DNA of 64,000 bases from contig JAFGKU010000124.1 in the NCBI GenBank assembly GCA_016928415.1, forward strand, positions 1-64,000, given 5' to 3'. The position numbers and the translations under genes are program-made. This stretch comes from Spirochaetales bacterium. Its GTDB lineage: Bacteria > Spirochaetota > Spirochaetia > SZUA-6 > JAFGRV01. Below, in pieces: positions 47,555-57,211 of this stretch. Every line of letters starts with the position of its first letter. Position 1 is the stretch's first letter. The notes beneath the pieces are model-generated. The model was not told the DNA's origin and did not search any database. It worked only from the letters and a program-made list of their open reading frames with translations.

Positions 47555-49171
47555 TTATTTCTTTATTTTATCCGAAAATGCAAGAGAATAGGCTACAAAA
47601 CTGCTAAAAAGCGGATGCGGCTCCGTGGGTTTTGATACGAATTCAGGATGAAATTGAACACCGATGCCCCATGGATGCGAAGGCCATTCTACGGATTCGA
47701 CCAGCTCTTCGTCCGGGGTTAATCCGCTGATGATCAATCCCCCCTCCTGGAGCTGCTTTCTGTATTGATTGGATACTTCATACCGGTGCCTGTGCCGCTC
47801 CCCGACGGACTCCTGTCCATAGATTTGCCTTATCAGGCTGTTTTCCTTAAATTTGGAATTGCTTCTTCCGAGGCGCATCGTTCCGCCGTAAAGCTTGATG
47901 TCAATTTGCTCTTCCAGCAGACTGATGACGGGATACTTTGCCTGCGGCACGAATTCCGTGCTGTTGGCATTCTTGAAGTCCAGTACATTCCGGGCATATT
48001 CAATCACCATTATCTGCATTCCCAGGCAAATACCGAAGTAAGGGAGCTGGTGGTTCCTGGCATAACAGGCTGCCGTGATCATCCCCTCTATACCTCTTTC
48101 CCCAAAGCCACCCGGGATAAGCATGCCATGAATACCCTCAAAGCATGAATCCGCTCCGGCCTTTTTTTCCACATTTTCCGAATCGATCTTGACGAGTTCT
48201 ATTTTAGCCTTGTTGGCGATTCCGGCATGGATCAATGCCTCAAAAATCGATTTATACGAATCATGGAGATTCAGGTACTTGCCCACAATTCCGATTCTTA
48301 CCGTTTTATTGGATTCAATGTACGTTTTTATGGTATTGTCCCATTTTTTCAGGTTAGTGTCGCCGCATTTGAGATTCAGCTTCCGCACGACAATTTCATC
48401 CAGATTCTGTTTGGAAAAATGCACGGGGATCTCATAAATGGTGGTTTTCACATCATAGGCGGAAATAACCGAATCCAATTCAACATTGGTAAATAGGGAT
48501 ATTTTCCGGCGCATTTCCTCGGAAAGGGGCTTGGCGGCCCGGCAGAGCAGGATATCCGGCTGAATACCGATTTCACGCAATGCCTTGGCCGAGTGCTGCG
48601 TCGGTTTTGTCTTGAATTCCCCGCCGCCTACAGCCGGCACAAGGGTCAAATGGATAAAAAGAACCCGGTTTTTTCCAACATCATGAATGAACTGCCTCGC
48701 AGCCTCCAAAAAAGGTATGGATTCTATATCCCCCACCGTTCCGCCTATTTCCACGATGGCCACATCCACACCCTGTTCTTCACCAACCATCGTGATCCGC
48801 CGTTTTATTTCATCCGTTACATGCGGAATCACCTGCACGGTTTTACCAAGATACTGGCCTTCCCTTTCCTTCCTGATCACTTCCCTGTAGATCTGGCCGG
48901 TGGTAATGGAATTGTTCTTGGACAGCCGGGAAGCGGTAAAGCGGGAGTAATTCCCGAGATCCAGGTCTGTTTCCGCCCCGTCGTCCGTGACGTATACCTC
49001 CCCGTGCTGGTACGGACTCATTGTTCCGGCATCCACATTTATATACGGGTCGATTTTGATCATCTGGATGTTCAGTCCCCTGCTTTCAAGAATGTTACCG
49101 ATTGAGGCGGCGGCCACCCCCTTACCCAAACTGGAGCAAACACCGCCTGTTACAAATATATACTTACTCAT
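47555..49171 (-). CDS. pyrG: CTP synthase
   Basis: MSKYIFVTGGVCSSLGKGVAAASIG; glutaminase motif GICLGMQ. Confidence 0.97.
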   Translation of the reverse strand: MSKYIFVTGGVCSSLGKGVAAASIGNILESRGLNIQMIKIDPYINVDAGTMSPYQHGEVYVTDDGAETDLDLGNYSRFTASRLSKNNSITTGQIYREVIRKEREGQYLGKTVQVIPHVTDEIKRRITMVGEEQGVDVAIVEIGGTVGDIESIPFLEAARQFIHDVGKNRVLFIHLTLVPAVGGGEFKTKPTQHSAKALREIGIQPDILLCRAAKPLSEEMRRKISLFTNVELDSVISAYDVKTTIYEIPVHFSKQNLDEIVVRKLNLKCGDTNLKKWDNTIKTYIESNKTVRIGIVGKYLNLHDSYKSIFEALIHAGIANKAKIELVKIDSENVEKKAGADSCFEGIHGMLIPGGFGERGIEGMITAACYARNHQLPYFGICLGMQIMVIEYARNVLDFKNANSTEFVPQAKYPVISLLEEQIDIKLYGGTMRLGRSNSKFKENSLIRQIYGQESVGERHRHRYEVSNQYRKQLQEGGLIISGLTPDEELVESVEWPSHPWGIGVQFHPEFVSKPTEPHPLFSSFVAYSLAFSDKIKK

Positions 49172-49300
49172 AGCCCCTCTTTACCACACATGCCGTTTCC
49201 AGTCAAGATTGCCGGAATCAGGCGCAAATTGAATCCAATATTGACATTCACCACACCATCGCTTATATTTTTTAAGGAAGCCCGAAAAGAAAGACACCGG

Positions 49301-50134
49301 ATGGAAAATTATTTAACGGATCAGGAATTTAAACTATACAGTTCACTCATCTACGAACAAAGCGGCATACATTTTTCAAGCATGAATCGCTCCGTTCTGG
49401 AAAGCCGGCTTAAGGAGAGACTGCGGAATACCAACCTTGCCAATGTTTCTGAATACTACCAGCTCATCATGCAAAACCCGGAAGAAATGAAAATTCTCCT
49501 TGACACGGTGACAACAAACCTGACCCGGTTTTTCAGGAATACGGCCCATTTCAATGCATTTGAAAATTACGTGATACCGGCCCTGGTGGAACAGAAAAAT
49601 AAAAAAAAGGACACTCTCCTGAAAGTATGGAGTGCCGGGTGCTCCACCGGGGAAGAGCCCTATACGGTTGCCATGATTTTGAAAGAAAAATTCCCCGCTT
49701 ACATGAATATCGAGATTATCGGTTCGGATATCAGTTTAAAGTCCCTGATGACGGCAAAGGAGAGCTTTTATTCGGCCCAGAAAGTGGACAAAATACCGGA
49801 AAAGTATCTGCAAAAGTACTTTGAAAAAAAACGGGACGGCTACCAGGTAAAAAAGGAAATTCAAAGCATGGTCCACTTCGACTATCATAATTTGAAATAC
49901 GAAAGCGGTTTGAAAAATATCGATGTCGTCTTCTGCAGAAATGTTCTTATATATTTCGATTCCGAGGCGCAGGAGTCGACGGTCAACCGGTTTTATAAGG
50001 CCATGACCAATTTTTCATTTCTGTTCATCGGTCATTCCGAATCGTTGTTCGGCATGAAAACCCCGTTCAAATTCCTGAAAACGGAATGGGCTACATTATA
50101 CCAGAAGAACATCGGGAACCACCAGGAGACTTAA
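49301..50134 (+). CDS. cheR: Chemotaxis protein methyltransferase
   Basis: VTTNLTRFFRN, VWSAGCSTGEEPYTVAMIL, VFCRNVLIYFD. ATG 49301 (MENYLTDQEF) is the likely start. Confidence 0.9.
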   Translation: MENYLTDQEFKLYSSLIYEQSGIHFSSMNRSVLESRLKERLRNTNLANVSEYYQLIMQNPEEMKILLDTVTTNLTRFFRNTAHFNAFENYVIPALVEQKNKKKDTLLKVWSAGCSTGEEPYTVAMILKEKFPAYMNIEIIGSDISLKSLMTAKESFYSAQKVDKIPEKYLQKYFEKKRDGYQVKKEIQSMVHFDYHNLKYESGLKNIDVVFCRNVLIYFDSEAQESTVNRFYKAMTNFSFLFIGHSESLFGMKTPFKFLKTEWATLYQKNIGNHQET

Positions 50135-50136
50135 AA

Positions 50137-51246
50137 TTGGTAAAACCTATTTCCGTACTCATAGTTGATGATTCAGCTCTTATGCGGAAATTAATAAGCA
50201 GAATATTTGAAAATGACGAAGGATTTGAAATTGCCGCAACGGCCATGAACGGGGAATTCGCCCTCAGGAAACTGGAAAGACTGGAAGTTCATTGCATCAT
50301 CCTGGACCTGGAAATGCCTGAAATGAACGGGATCGAGTTCCTGAAAGCACGCAACAAGCTGGGAATAGACATACCGGTCATTATCCTGTCATCCGTTGCC
50401 GAAAAAGGCGCTAAAATTACCATGGATGCCCTGGCGCTGGGAGCCGCCGATTTTATCCTGAAACCCTCCGGCTCCATTTCCCAGGACATCCAAAAAGTAG
50501 AGAAGGAATTGACCCAACTCGTTAAAATTTACGGCGGGAAATACCTGCAGCAAAAAGAATACAAAACCTCCACCCGGGAAGAACCTGTCGAAAACCGGAT
50601 GGACATTCCCGTTCACCAGGAAATCATGCAAACCATTGAATCGATGAAACGCCCGCACTCCATTGACCTGATCGCCATCGGCATTTCAACAGGAGGGCCG
50701 AGGGCGTTGCGTGAGGTGCTCCCCTATCTGGATTCAAACATGAATATACCCATCATCGTGGTCCAGCATATGCCTGCCGGGTTCACCTATGAATTCGCCA
50801 AAAGCCTGAACAGGATAACAACTCTCGATGTCAAGGAAGCCGAAGACGGTGATCTTCTCAAGAACGGCAGGATCCTTATTTCACCGGGAGACAAACACCT
50901 TGAAGTTGCCGCAAAACCCCTGGCCAATGTCGTGAAACTGACCGACCAACCCCCCGTCAATGGGCACAGGCCGTCGGTGGATGTCATGTTCCGCTCTGTT
51001 TCGGAAGTTTATAAAAATAATTGTATAGCCGTGATCATGACCGGTATGGGTAAAGACGGGGCCCGCGAAATAGGCTCTATCCGGAAGGAAGGCGGGATTA
51101 CCCTCGCTCAGGACTCTGAATCCTGCGTTGTGGCCGGCATGCCACGGGTCGCCGTCCAGTACGGTTTCATAGAAAAAGTTGTCGAACTGAAAAACATGGC
51201 CGAAACGATAAACCATATTGTCGCCCAATACAACCGGCAGCGGTAG
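50137..51246 (+). CDS. cheB: Chemotaxis response regulator protein-glutamate methylesterase
   Basis: Receiver VLIVDDSALMRKLI plus methylesterase GISTGGPRALREVLP, VQHMPAGFT, MTGMGKDGA. TTG 50137 follows an SD. Confidence 0.93.
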   Translation: MVKPISVLIVDDSALMRKLISRIFENDEGFEIAATAMNGEFALRKLERLEVHCIILDLEMPEMNGIEFLKARNKLGIDIPVIILSSVAEKGAKITMDALALGAADFILKPSGSISQDIQKVEKELTQLVKIYGGKYLQQKEYKTSTREEPVENRMDIPVHQEIMQTIESMKRPHSIDLIAIGISTGGPRALREVLPYLDSNMNIPIIVVQHMPAGFTYEFAKSLNRITTLDVKEAEDGDLLKNGRILISPGDKHLEVAAKPLANVVKLTDQPPVNGHRPSVDVMFRSVSEVYKNNCIAVIMTGMGKDGAREIGSIRKEGGITLAQDSESCVVAGMPRVAVQYGFIEKVVELKNMAETINHIVAQYNRQR

Positions 51247-51260
51247 ACACGAACACCCTG

Positions 51261-52175
51261 ATGAAAAGCGAAAACAGATCCATAAAAACGGTACTCCTGG
51301 CACTCCTTGCCTGCTTTCTCTGGTCCACCGCCTTCACGTTCATTAAAATCGGGCTCAAGTATTCACAACCGTTCAGCTTTGCCGCCTTCCGTTTCATGTT
51401 AGCCGGAATTCTTCTCGTTCCATTTTACGGAAAATACAGAATCCTCCCCGCTTTTATTAAAAGGCACGGAAAAACCATTCTTCTTCTCGGTATCTTCCAG
51501 ACTTTCATCCTGTACGCTTTCTTCTACTTCGGCATGACACTGGTATCGGGAGCCACGGGAGCCATTACCACCGGTATTTCCCCCGTTATGGCGGGAATTA
51601 CCGCCCACTTTCTCTTAAAAAATGATAAACTGACTTTTCCCAAAATAATAAGCCTTTTTTTCGGCGTGGCCGGCGTCGTATTACTGAGCCTGGGAACAGA
51701 GCCGTTTTCCTCAAGGGGCTGGGGCGAATTACCGGGCATTCTCATCCTTCTTATAAGCTGCCTTTCATCGGCAATAGGGAACATCATGGTGGCCAGATCG
51801 GATAAAACGGCGAATCCCGTCATCCTCAATTCCCTGCAGATTTTTACGGGCGGTTTTTTTCTTTTAATCCTCTCGCTGTTCGTCGAAGGAATTCCCGTTG
51901 TCATTACCGAACCCGAATTTTACATGGCTTTCATTTATCTTTCCTTCGTGTCGGCGGCGGCTTTCTCCATATGGTTCCATTTATTGAAAAAACCGGGAGT
52001 GACGGTATCGTATTTGAATATCTGGAAATTCATCATGCCCGTCTCGGGGGCCATCCTGAGCTGGCTTATCTTACCAGGAGAAAAACCTTCACTTTACCCG
52101 GTTATCGGGATGGGCTTGATAGCCATCTCCGTCATTGCCGTCAACGTGACTAACTTAAAAAGGCCTAAACCATGA
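51261..52175 (+). CDS. EamA/DMT-family transporter
   Basis: Ten-TM layout; ACFLWSTAFTFIKIGLKYSQPFSFAAFRFMLAG. Confidence 0.88.
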   Translation: MKSENRSIKTVLLALLACFLWSTAFTFIKIGLKYSQPFSFAAFRFMLAGILLVPFYGKYRILPAFIKRHGKTILLLGIFQTFILYAFFYFGMTLVSGATGAITTGISPVMAGITAHFLLKNDKLTFPKIISLFFGVAGVVLLSLGTEPFSSRGWGELPGILILLISCLSSAIGNIMVARSDKTANPVILNSLQIFTGGFFLLILSLFVEGIPVVITEPEFYMAFIYLSFVSAAAFSIWFHLLKKPGVTVSYLNIWKFIMPVSGAILSWLILPGEKPSLYPVIGMGLIAISVIAVNVTNLKRPKP

Positions 52176-54381
52176 TACTTGAGGAATTGGCCGTTATCGT
52201 AAGGGCCTGGAAAGCGCATTTCCCGCAATAGCCCTGGTTTTTCATCAGGTACTTCACCGTTTCGTTCAGCTGCTCCTGCTCGGATGAATTGACATTGGCC
52301 GAGCTGCTTCCGCTTTTAATCCATCCCAGAAGCTTCATGTTTTCCCTGGACTTGAACTCGTTCTCGAACACGTACCGCTTGATGGCATTCTGGTACGAAG
52401 GTTCATCGCTTAAAAGAACGGAATAACTGACGCTTGCAATGGCGTCGCTTAACTCCTTGCGGAAAATATCCTTGTCGGGAATTCCCAGGTACTGTTCGAT
52501 GGTCTGCATGAATTTTTCGTCCGGCTGAACGTCCGCCTGCGTCACCTCGTGCTTCACCGTCGTGTTATGCGCATACGCACGCACATGGTCCGTGTATTTT
52601 TTCCATGTCGTTTCTATGACCGTATCGTCGCGTAAAATCGCGGAATAGACATCACTGGCAATCTGCCCGAATATCCATTTCTTGGCCTGGGGAAGAATTT
52701 TTTCCACGTAATGGTTCAGGGACGTCTTCTGCGTGGCAAACGATTCCTTGAGCGCGTTTTCAATCCTTACATACAGGTCCAGGGGCGTTACACAGGGATT
52801 TTCCAGCGCGATGGAAGTGAGCAGGGCCTGCTCCCCCTTCTCCTCCCTGAGACGTTTGATGTTGGCCGCATATTCGTCAATCTGGAAATGCTCCGTGTAC
52901 TCGAAAACGTTCTGTATAAAACGGGGGTCAAGACCGAACGTCCCTTCCGAGGGTTTTACGAATTCGAATTCTTCAATGATCGTCCGCGCCATGTTATTGT
53001 CAACGCCGCTGTCGGCGCGCCCCGCGTATATAAGCGCCTTCTGCAGGAGCGACAGGTTGGGATTCTGCTTCGATTCGTACAACCGCGTCATGACGGCGGC
53101 CAGGCTCAGGAATTGAAGGCTGTGCGGCGCCACATGAACGGTATGCTTTTTGCTTTTATCCCATTTCCTCTGATCATTGGAATAGGTGAAGGAATATATT
53201 TTTTCCTCGTCCTTGAAATGAACGGATAAGGGCATCTCAATGAAAGTCGTTCTCGATTTCAATGCCTCGAAAGTCTGGTTTGCCATGAACATGTTGTATT
53301 CATGAAAATTCGTATGCCCTATGATCACGCCGTTAAAGGGTATGGGCGGCTGCCCTTCCGGCTTGAAAAACCGGTCCTGCGTGGCAAAGAGCATCTCGTA
53401 AAGAAACTTGTCGGAAAGCTTCAGAATTTCATGAATTTCCACGAACCCGTTCGCCCCGCAGCAGAGTTCACCCTTGTAGTCATGAACAAGGGGATGGGAT
53501 TCGCTGCCGAACCTGGGCAGAAGGCTGTAATCAATATTCCCCACCAATGATCCCGCTTCCTGGCTTTTTTCATCCCTCGGTGTATAGGAACCGATGCCGC
53601 TTTTTGTCCGCGCATCATAGATCATCCTCTTGACCTTCAGGAAAGGAATGAGTTCGGCAAAGGAAAGGTTTCTTGTCTGCATGAAGTCATTGATCACGAA
53701 ATCGGAAAACGGGGAAATGAGTCCGTCGATTTGAATTCTGAATTCATCGTCATAGTGCGGATGTTTCTGCAGAAAGGCCTTTTTTGCCCTGGGATCGAGT
53801 TTTTTATTCATTTCCGCCAAAAACTCGGCTCTAAGGTTAACGGGCACCACCTGCAATGGCCGTTCATAAATGGGACTTTGGAGGTAATAAATGCCGTTTT
53901 CCTTGAAAAGCGCCTTTTCCTTCAATCTCTCATCCACCGTCGGGAGAAGAAGGGTATAGGTTTTGCCTTCTTCCCTCTTGGAATAGACGTTCATCGCCTG
54001 CTTTATGCCGTCCATGGACCGGGACTTGGCGGCACCCGGCGGACCAAGCAGAATCCAGAGGCGCTTGGAAGCCTCCAGTCCGCGGCTGGCATTGTCTATT
54101 TTTTCCACCAGGTTCTCCTTGGCCTTTTGCTGGCCAAAGACAACATAAAGACCGACCAGACTGTCATCTTCGAAGAATTTATAAGTATGCTTGATCGGCT
54201 TGCCCGGGGTTATATAATACTCCACCCCCGAGGAAATGATCATGTCATGGAGCAGCTGGAACATATTCCGCGTGATCCAGGGCTCTTTTTTGGTCAGTTC
54301 CAGGTAATCGGGGAATGAAAGGATATCATCCGTGTGTTGCTCCGAGGCCTTTTCAAATATCTCTTTAATTGTGAGGTCCAT
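52165..54381 (-). CDS. prkA: PrkA-family serine protein kinase
   Basis: LLGPPGAAKSRSMDGIKQAM; GLVEIHEILK-like region (GFVEIHEILKLSDKFLYEMLFATQDRFF); NGVIIGHTNFHEYNMF; C-terminal GYCGKCA. Confidence 0.88.
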   Translation of the reverse strand: MDLTIKEIFEKASEQHTDDILSFPDYLELTKKEPWITRNMFQLLHDMIISSGVEYYITPGKPIKHTYKFFEDDSLVGLYVVFGQQKAKENLVEKIDNASRGLEASKRLWILLGPPGAAKSRSMDGIKQAMNVYSKREEGKTYTLLLPTVDERLKEKALFKENGIYYLQSPIYERPLQVVPVNLRAEFLAEMNKKLDPRAKKAFLQKHPHYDDEFRIQIDGLISPFSDFVINDFMQTRNLSFAELIPFLKVKRMIYDARTKSGIGSYTPRDEKSQEAGSLVGNIDYSLLPRFGSESHPLVHDYKGELCCGANGFVEIHEILKLSDKFLYEMLFATQDRFFKPEGQPPIPFNGVIIGHTNFHEYNMFMANQTFEALKSRTTFIEMPLSVHFKDEEKIYSFTYSNDQRKWDKSKKHTVHVAPHSLQFLSLAAVMTRLYESKQNPNLSLLQKALIYAGRADSGVDNNMARTIIEEFEFVKPSEGTFGLDPRFIQNVFEYTEHFQIDEYAANIKRLREEKGEQALLTSIALENPCVTPLDLYVRIENALKESFATQKTSLNHYVEKILPQAKKWIFGQIASDVYSAILRDDTVIETTWKKYTDHVRAYAHNTTVKHEVTQADVQPDEKFMQTIEQYLGIPDKDIFRKELSDAIASVSYSVLLSDEPSYQNAIKRYVFENEFKSRENMKLLGWIKSGSSSANVNSSEQEQLNETVKYLMKNQGYCGKCAFQALTITANSSSIMV

Positions 54382-54442
54382 ACAAGCTCCTTGATGCCGT
54401 TCTAAATTCAGTATAATACCAGTTTCACTATAAATCCAATGG

Positions 54443-54458
54443 GGCGCCTCTAAAAACC
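54443..54458 (-). repeat. Recurrent GGTTTTTAGAGG motif, copy 2
   Basis: Plus strand ggcgCCTCTAAAAACC, upstream of prkA. Confidence 0.5.
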
Positions 54459-54697
54459 ATCTTTTTAATCGGCTTTCCGAAAAAAACCTTTTAAAACCGG
54501 AATTTTAAAAGGCCGCCCGGGATAAATCACTGGTATTAAAAAGTGCGCGTAATTAAAAAATAATCTTTTCAATAGGCTTAAGTCAACATCCCTTATAAAA
54601 ATGACTCTTACCAACATTTACATTTGACTTTTTTTGTCCAAGTGATAAATTTATAGTCATAATTGATACTATTTCAAAACGAAAGGGTATAACCATA

Positions 54698-57211
54698 ATG
54701 ATAAAAATCAAAATTTTACTGTTCTCATTTTTAATCCTGTTTATACTGTCAACCAACCTGGAGGCCCAAAGCACAATCCCCTCCTTTCACTCCCATTCAC
54801 CGTTTATACTTCTTCCATCCGAAGGAAACGATTCGGGGCTCTATGGATTTCTGAACCCCGCGGCTCTCACGCATGTCCTCAACCCGGATTTTTATGCCCT
54901 GACGTATCTGAACAACCAGACCCTTCTCACACCGGACACGTGGGGCTTGTTTTTCGCGGTTCCCCACCTGAGCTTCGGAACATTCAACACATTGACAGGC
55001 GACGGGGTATGGTACGGCCGGTACAGGCTTTCAATGGGTTTCGGTTCCAAAACCTTCAGCTTTGGAACGGGATATGAGTGGAACAGCGGCAGCACGGAAT
55101 TTACAGACCCGTCTAACCTGATGACGGCCGGTTTTCTCTTCCAGCCCGCGGCATACCTTTCGATCGGTTTGACGGAAACAACGAACATGGCGTTCACGGA
55201 AAACGAAACCGCCCTGACACTCGGGATACGCCCGCTGGCCTCTGACAGAATCACGCTATTCGCCGATTACGCCTTTCAAACACCAGGCAGGTGGGAGGAT
55301 TTATGGGACAAGGGGCATGCGAGCGTAGGCGCATTGGTTCAGCCCTGGGACGGTGTGTATCTTTCAGGTAAATATTTCCCCAGGAATGCCGGTTTCGAAG
55401 TCGGTTTTAAAATATCATCCGGTAATTTCGGCGTTACCTCGCAGGTTCATTACGACGGTAAAATTTTTCCCTCCATCATGATCGGTTCACGGGCCGGGTC
55501 ATACGAGGAATCCGCAGCGCAGAAAACAATCCTGAAAAACAGTGAATACCTTTTTCTTGACCTGAAGGGTATGTGCCAGTACAGGTCCGGCTTTTTCAGT
55601 AATGAGCCGACCCTTCTCAGCCTGCTGAAAACGATTGATACGGCGCAAAACGATCCCCTCATAGCCGGAATCGCGATCGATATTTCCGGATTTTACGCCG
55701 ACAGGGAAATGCTTTGGGAGATTCGCCACAAACTGGCCGAATTTAAGCAAGCGGGCAAACATGTCATCATTTATGTAGACCGGGCCGGGTTATGGATGTA
55801 TTACCTGGCAAGCATAGCGGACAAGGTGGTCATGGACCCGTTGGGTAGTTTTGTCTTCACAGGCTTTTTAAAAGGGTCAACTTACCTGAAAGAGGCAATG
55901 GAAAAACTCGGCATAGGATTCGAGGAATGGCGCCTTTTTACATATAAATCCGCTTACGAAATGATTTCCCGCGACTCCATGTCCGAAGCGGAAAAAGAGC
56001 AGTGGCAGGCAATTCTTGAGAGTGAACGCCTGCTCGTTCTCAATGGGATCAGGGAAGCGAGGAATATACCGGACGAAAAAATGGAGGAGCTTATTAATTC
56101 CGTCGTTCTCCTCGATCCGGAAAAAGCCCTTAAAAGCGGACTTATAGACTCGATCGGCAGGTCCGAAAAACTAACAGACAGCGTCAGGGAAATTGAAGGC
56201 CGGGACCTCCCTTTCAGAACACCTGAAAACCTTAACAGCAACCTCTTGTCCTATGAAACGGAATGGTCGGAGGCGCCCTCTATAGCCGTTATTTACGCCT
56301 TAGGAACCGTAGCCATGGATTTCGGGATGAACGCGAGAAACCTTTCGCAGACAATACAGAAGGCGGCCGACAACCCGTGGATAGAGGCGCTCGTGATCAG
56401 GGTGGATTCTCCCGGCGGCGACGCGCTTGCCAGCGATTATGTGGCCGAAGCCATCCGCCAGTGTAATCTGCGGAAACCGGTCATTATTTCACAGGGTATG
56501 ATGGCCGCCTCGGGCGGTTACTGGGTTTCCATGTACGGCAATACGATTGTTACTTCCCCAGTTACCCTCACCGGTTCCATCGGCGTGGCCGGCGGCTGGT
56601 TTTACGACAAGGGATTCAAGAAAACGTTCGGCCTGTCCACCGATTTCATTGGAATAGGCGACCACGCGGACCTGGGCTATGGACTCGTCATCCCCTTCAT
56701 TAATTTCTCCATCCCGGACAGGAATTTGGATGTTAAGGAAAAGGCGATGTTCACGGAAAGCATGCAATCCCTGTACGGCATGTTCGTCAACAAGGTGGCG
56801 AAGGGCAGAAACAAAAGCCCGGCGCGTATAGAAAAAGCGGCCCAGGGCAGAATCTGGACAGGGGAGGAGGCAAAAAAAATGTACCTCACGGATGAAATTG
56901 GAGGGCTGCTGGACGCCATAAATATCGCACGGGAAAGGGCGGACATTCCCGCGGGCCGCAGGGTTTCCATCATAGAAATGCCTGAGCTGCCGTTTTTCAG
57001 CTGGGACAGGAACATAACCGACCTGTTGACGTCCAAAGTGAAATCCCAGAAGGATTCTTCCAGCATGATAACCGATTATTTTTCACTGCTCATACAATCG
57101 AAGGGGTATCCAATGCCATTGGTAAACCTGGACCTGTTTGAATATTATTACACAGGTGCTGAAAGGAATTTTCCTGCAGGGAACATGCTTTTACAAAATA
57201 CGGGATATTAA
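54698..57211 (+). CDS. SppA-type signal peptide peptidase with an N-terminal beta-barrel-like region
   Basis: SppA motifs EALVIRVDSPGGDALASDYVAEAI, MMAASGGYWVSMYGNTIVTSPVTLTGSIGV, Lys in FTYKSAYE; ~260 N-terminal residues with alternating aromatic/glycine strands. Confidence 0.85.
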   Translation: MIKIKILLFSFLILFILSTNLEAQSTIPSFHSHSPFILLPSEGNDSGLYGFLNPAALTHVLNPDFYALTYLNNQTLLTPDTWGLFFAVPHLSFGTFNTLTGDGVWYGRYRLSMGFGSKTFSFGTGYEWNSGSTEFTDPSNLMTAGFLFQPAAYLSIGLTETTNMAFTENETALTLGIRPLASDRITLFADYAFQTPGRWEDLWDKGHASVGALVQPWDGVYLSGKYFPRNAGFEVGFKISSGNFGVTSQVHYDGKIFPSIMIGSRAGSYEESAAQKTILKNSEYLFLDLKGMCQYRSGFFSNEPTLLSLLKTIDTAQNDPLIAGIAIDISGFYADREMLWEIRHKLAEFKQAGKHVIIYVDRAGLWMYYLASIADKVVMDPLGSFVFTGFLKGSTYLKEAMEKLGIGFEEWRLFTYKSAYEMISRDSMSEAEKEQWQAILESERLLVLNGIREARNIPDEKMEELINSVVLLDPEKALKSGLIDSIGRSEKLTDSVREIEGRDLPFRTPENLNSNLLSYETEWSEAPSIAVIYALGTVAMDFGMNARNLSQTIQKAADNPWIEALVIRVDSPGGDALASDYVAEAIRQCNLRKPVIISQGMMAASGGYWVSMYGNTIVTSPVTLTGSIGVAGGWFYDKGFKKTFGLSTDFIGIGDHADLGYGLVIPFINFSIPDRNLDVKEKAMFTESMQSLYGMFVNKVAKGRNKSPARIEKAAQGRIWTGEEAKKMYLTDEIGGLLDAINIARERADIPAGRRVSIIEMPELPFFSWDRNITDLLTSKVKSQKDSSSMITDYFSLLIQSKGYPMPLVNLDLFEYYYTGAERNFPAGNMLLQNTGY

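Noticed and set aside
52711-53229. 172-aa plus-strand ORF inside prkA
   Set aside because: Antisense to a conserved kinase gene with low-complexity, non-protein-like sequence; no SD support checked out.
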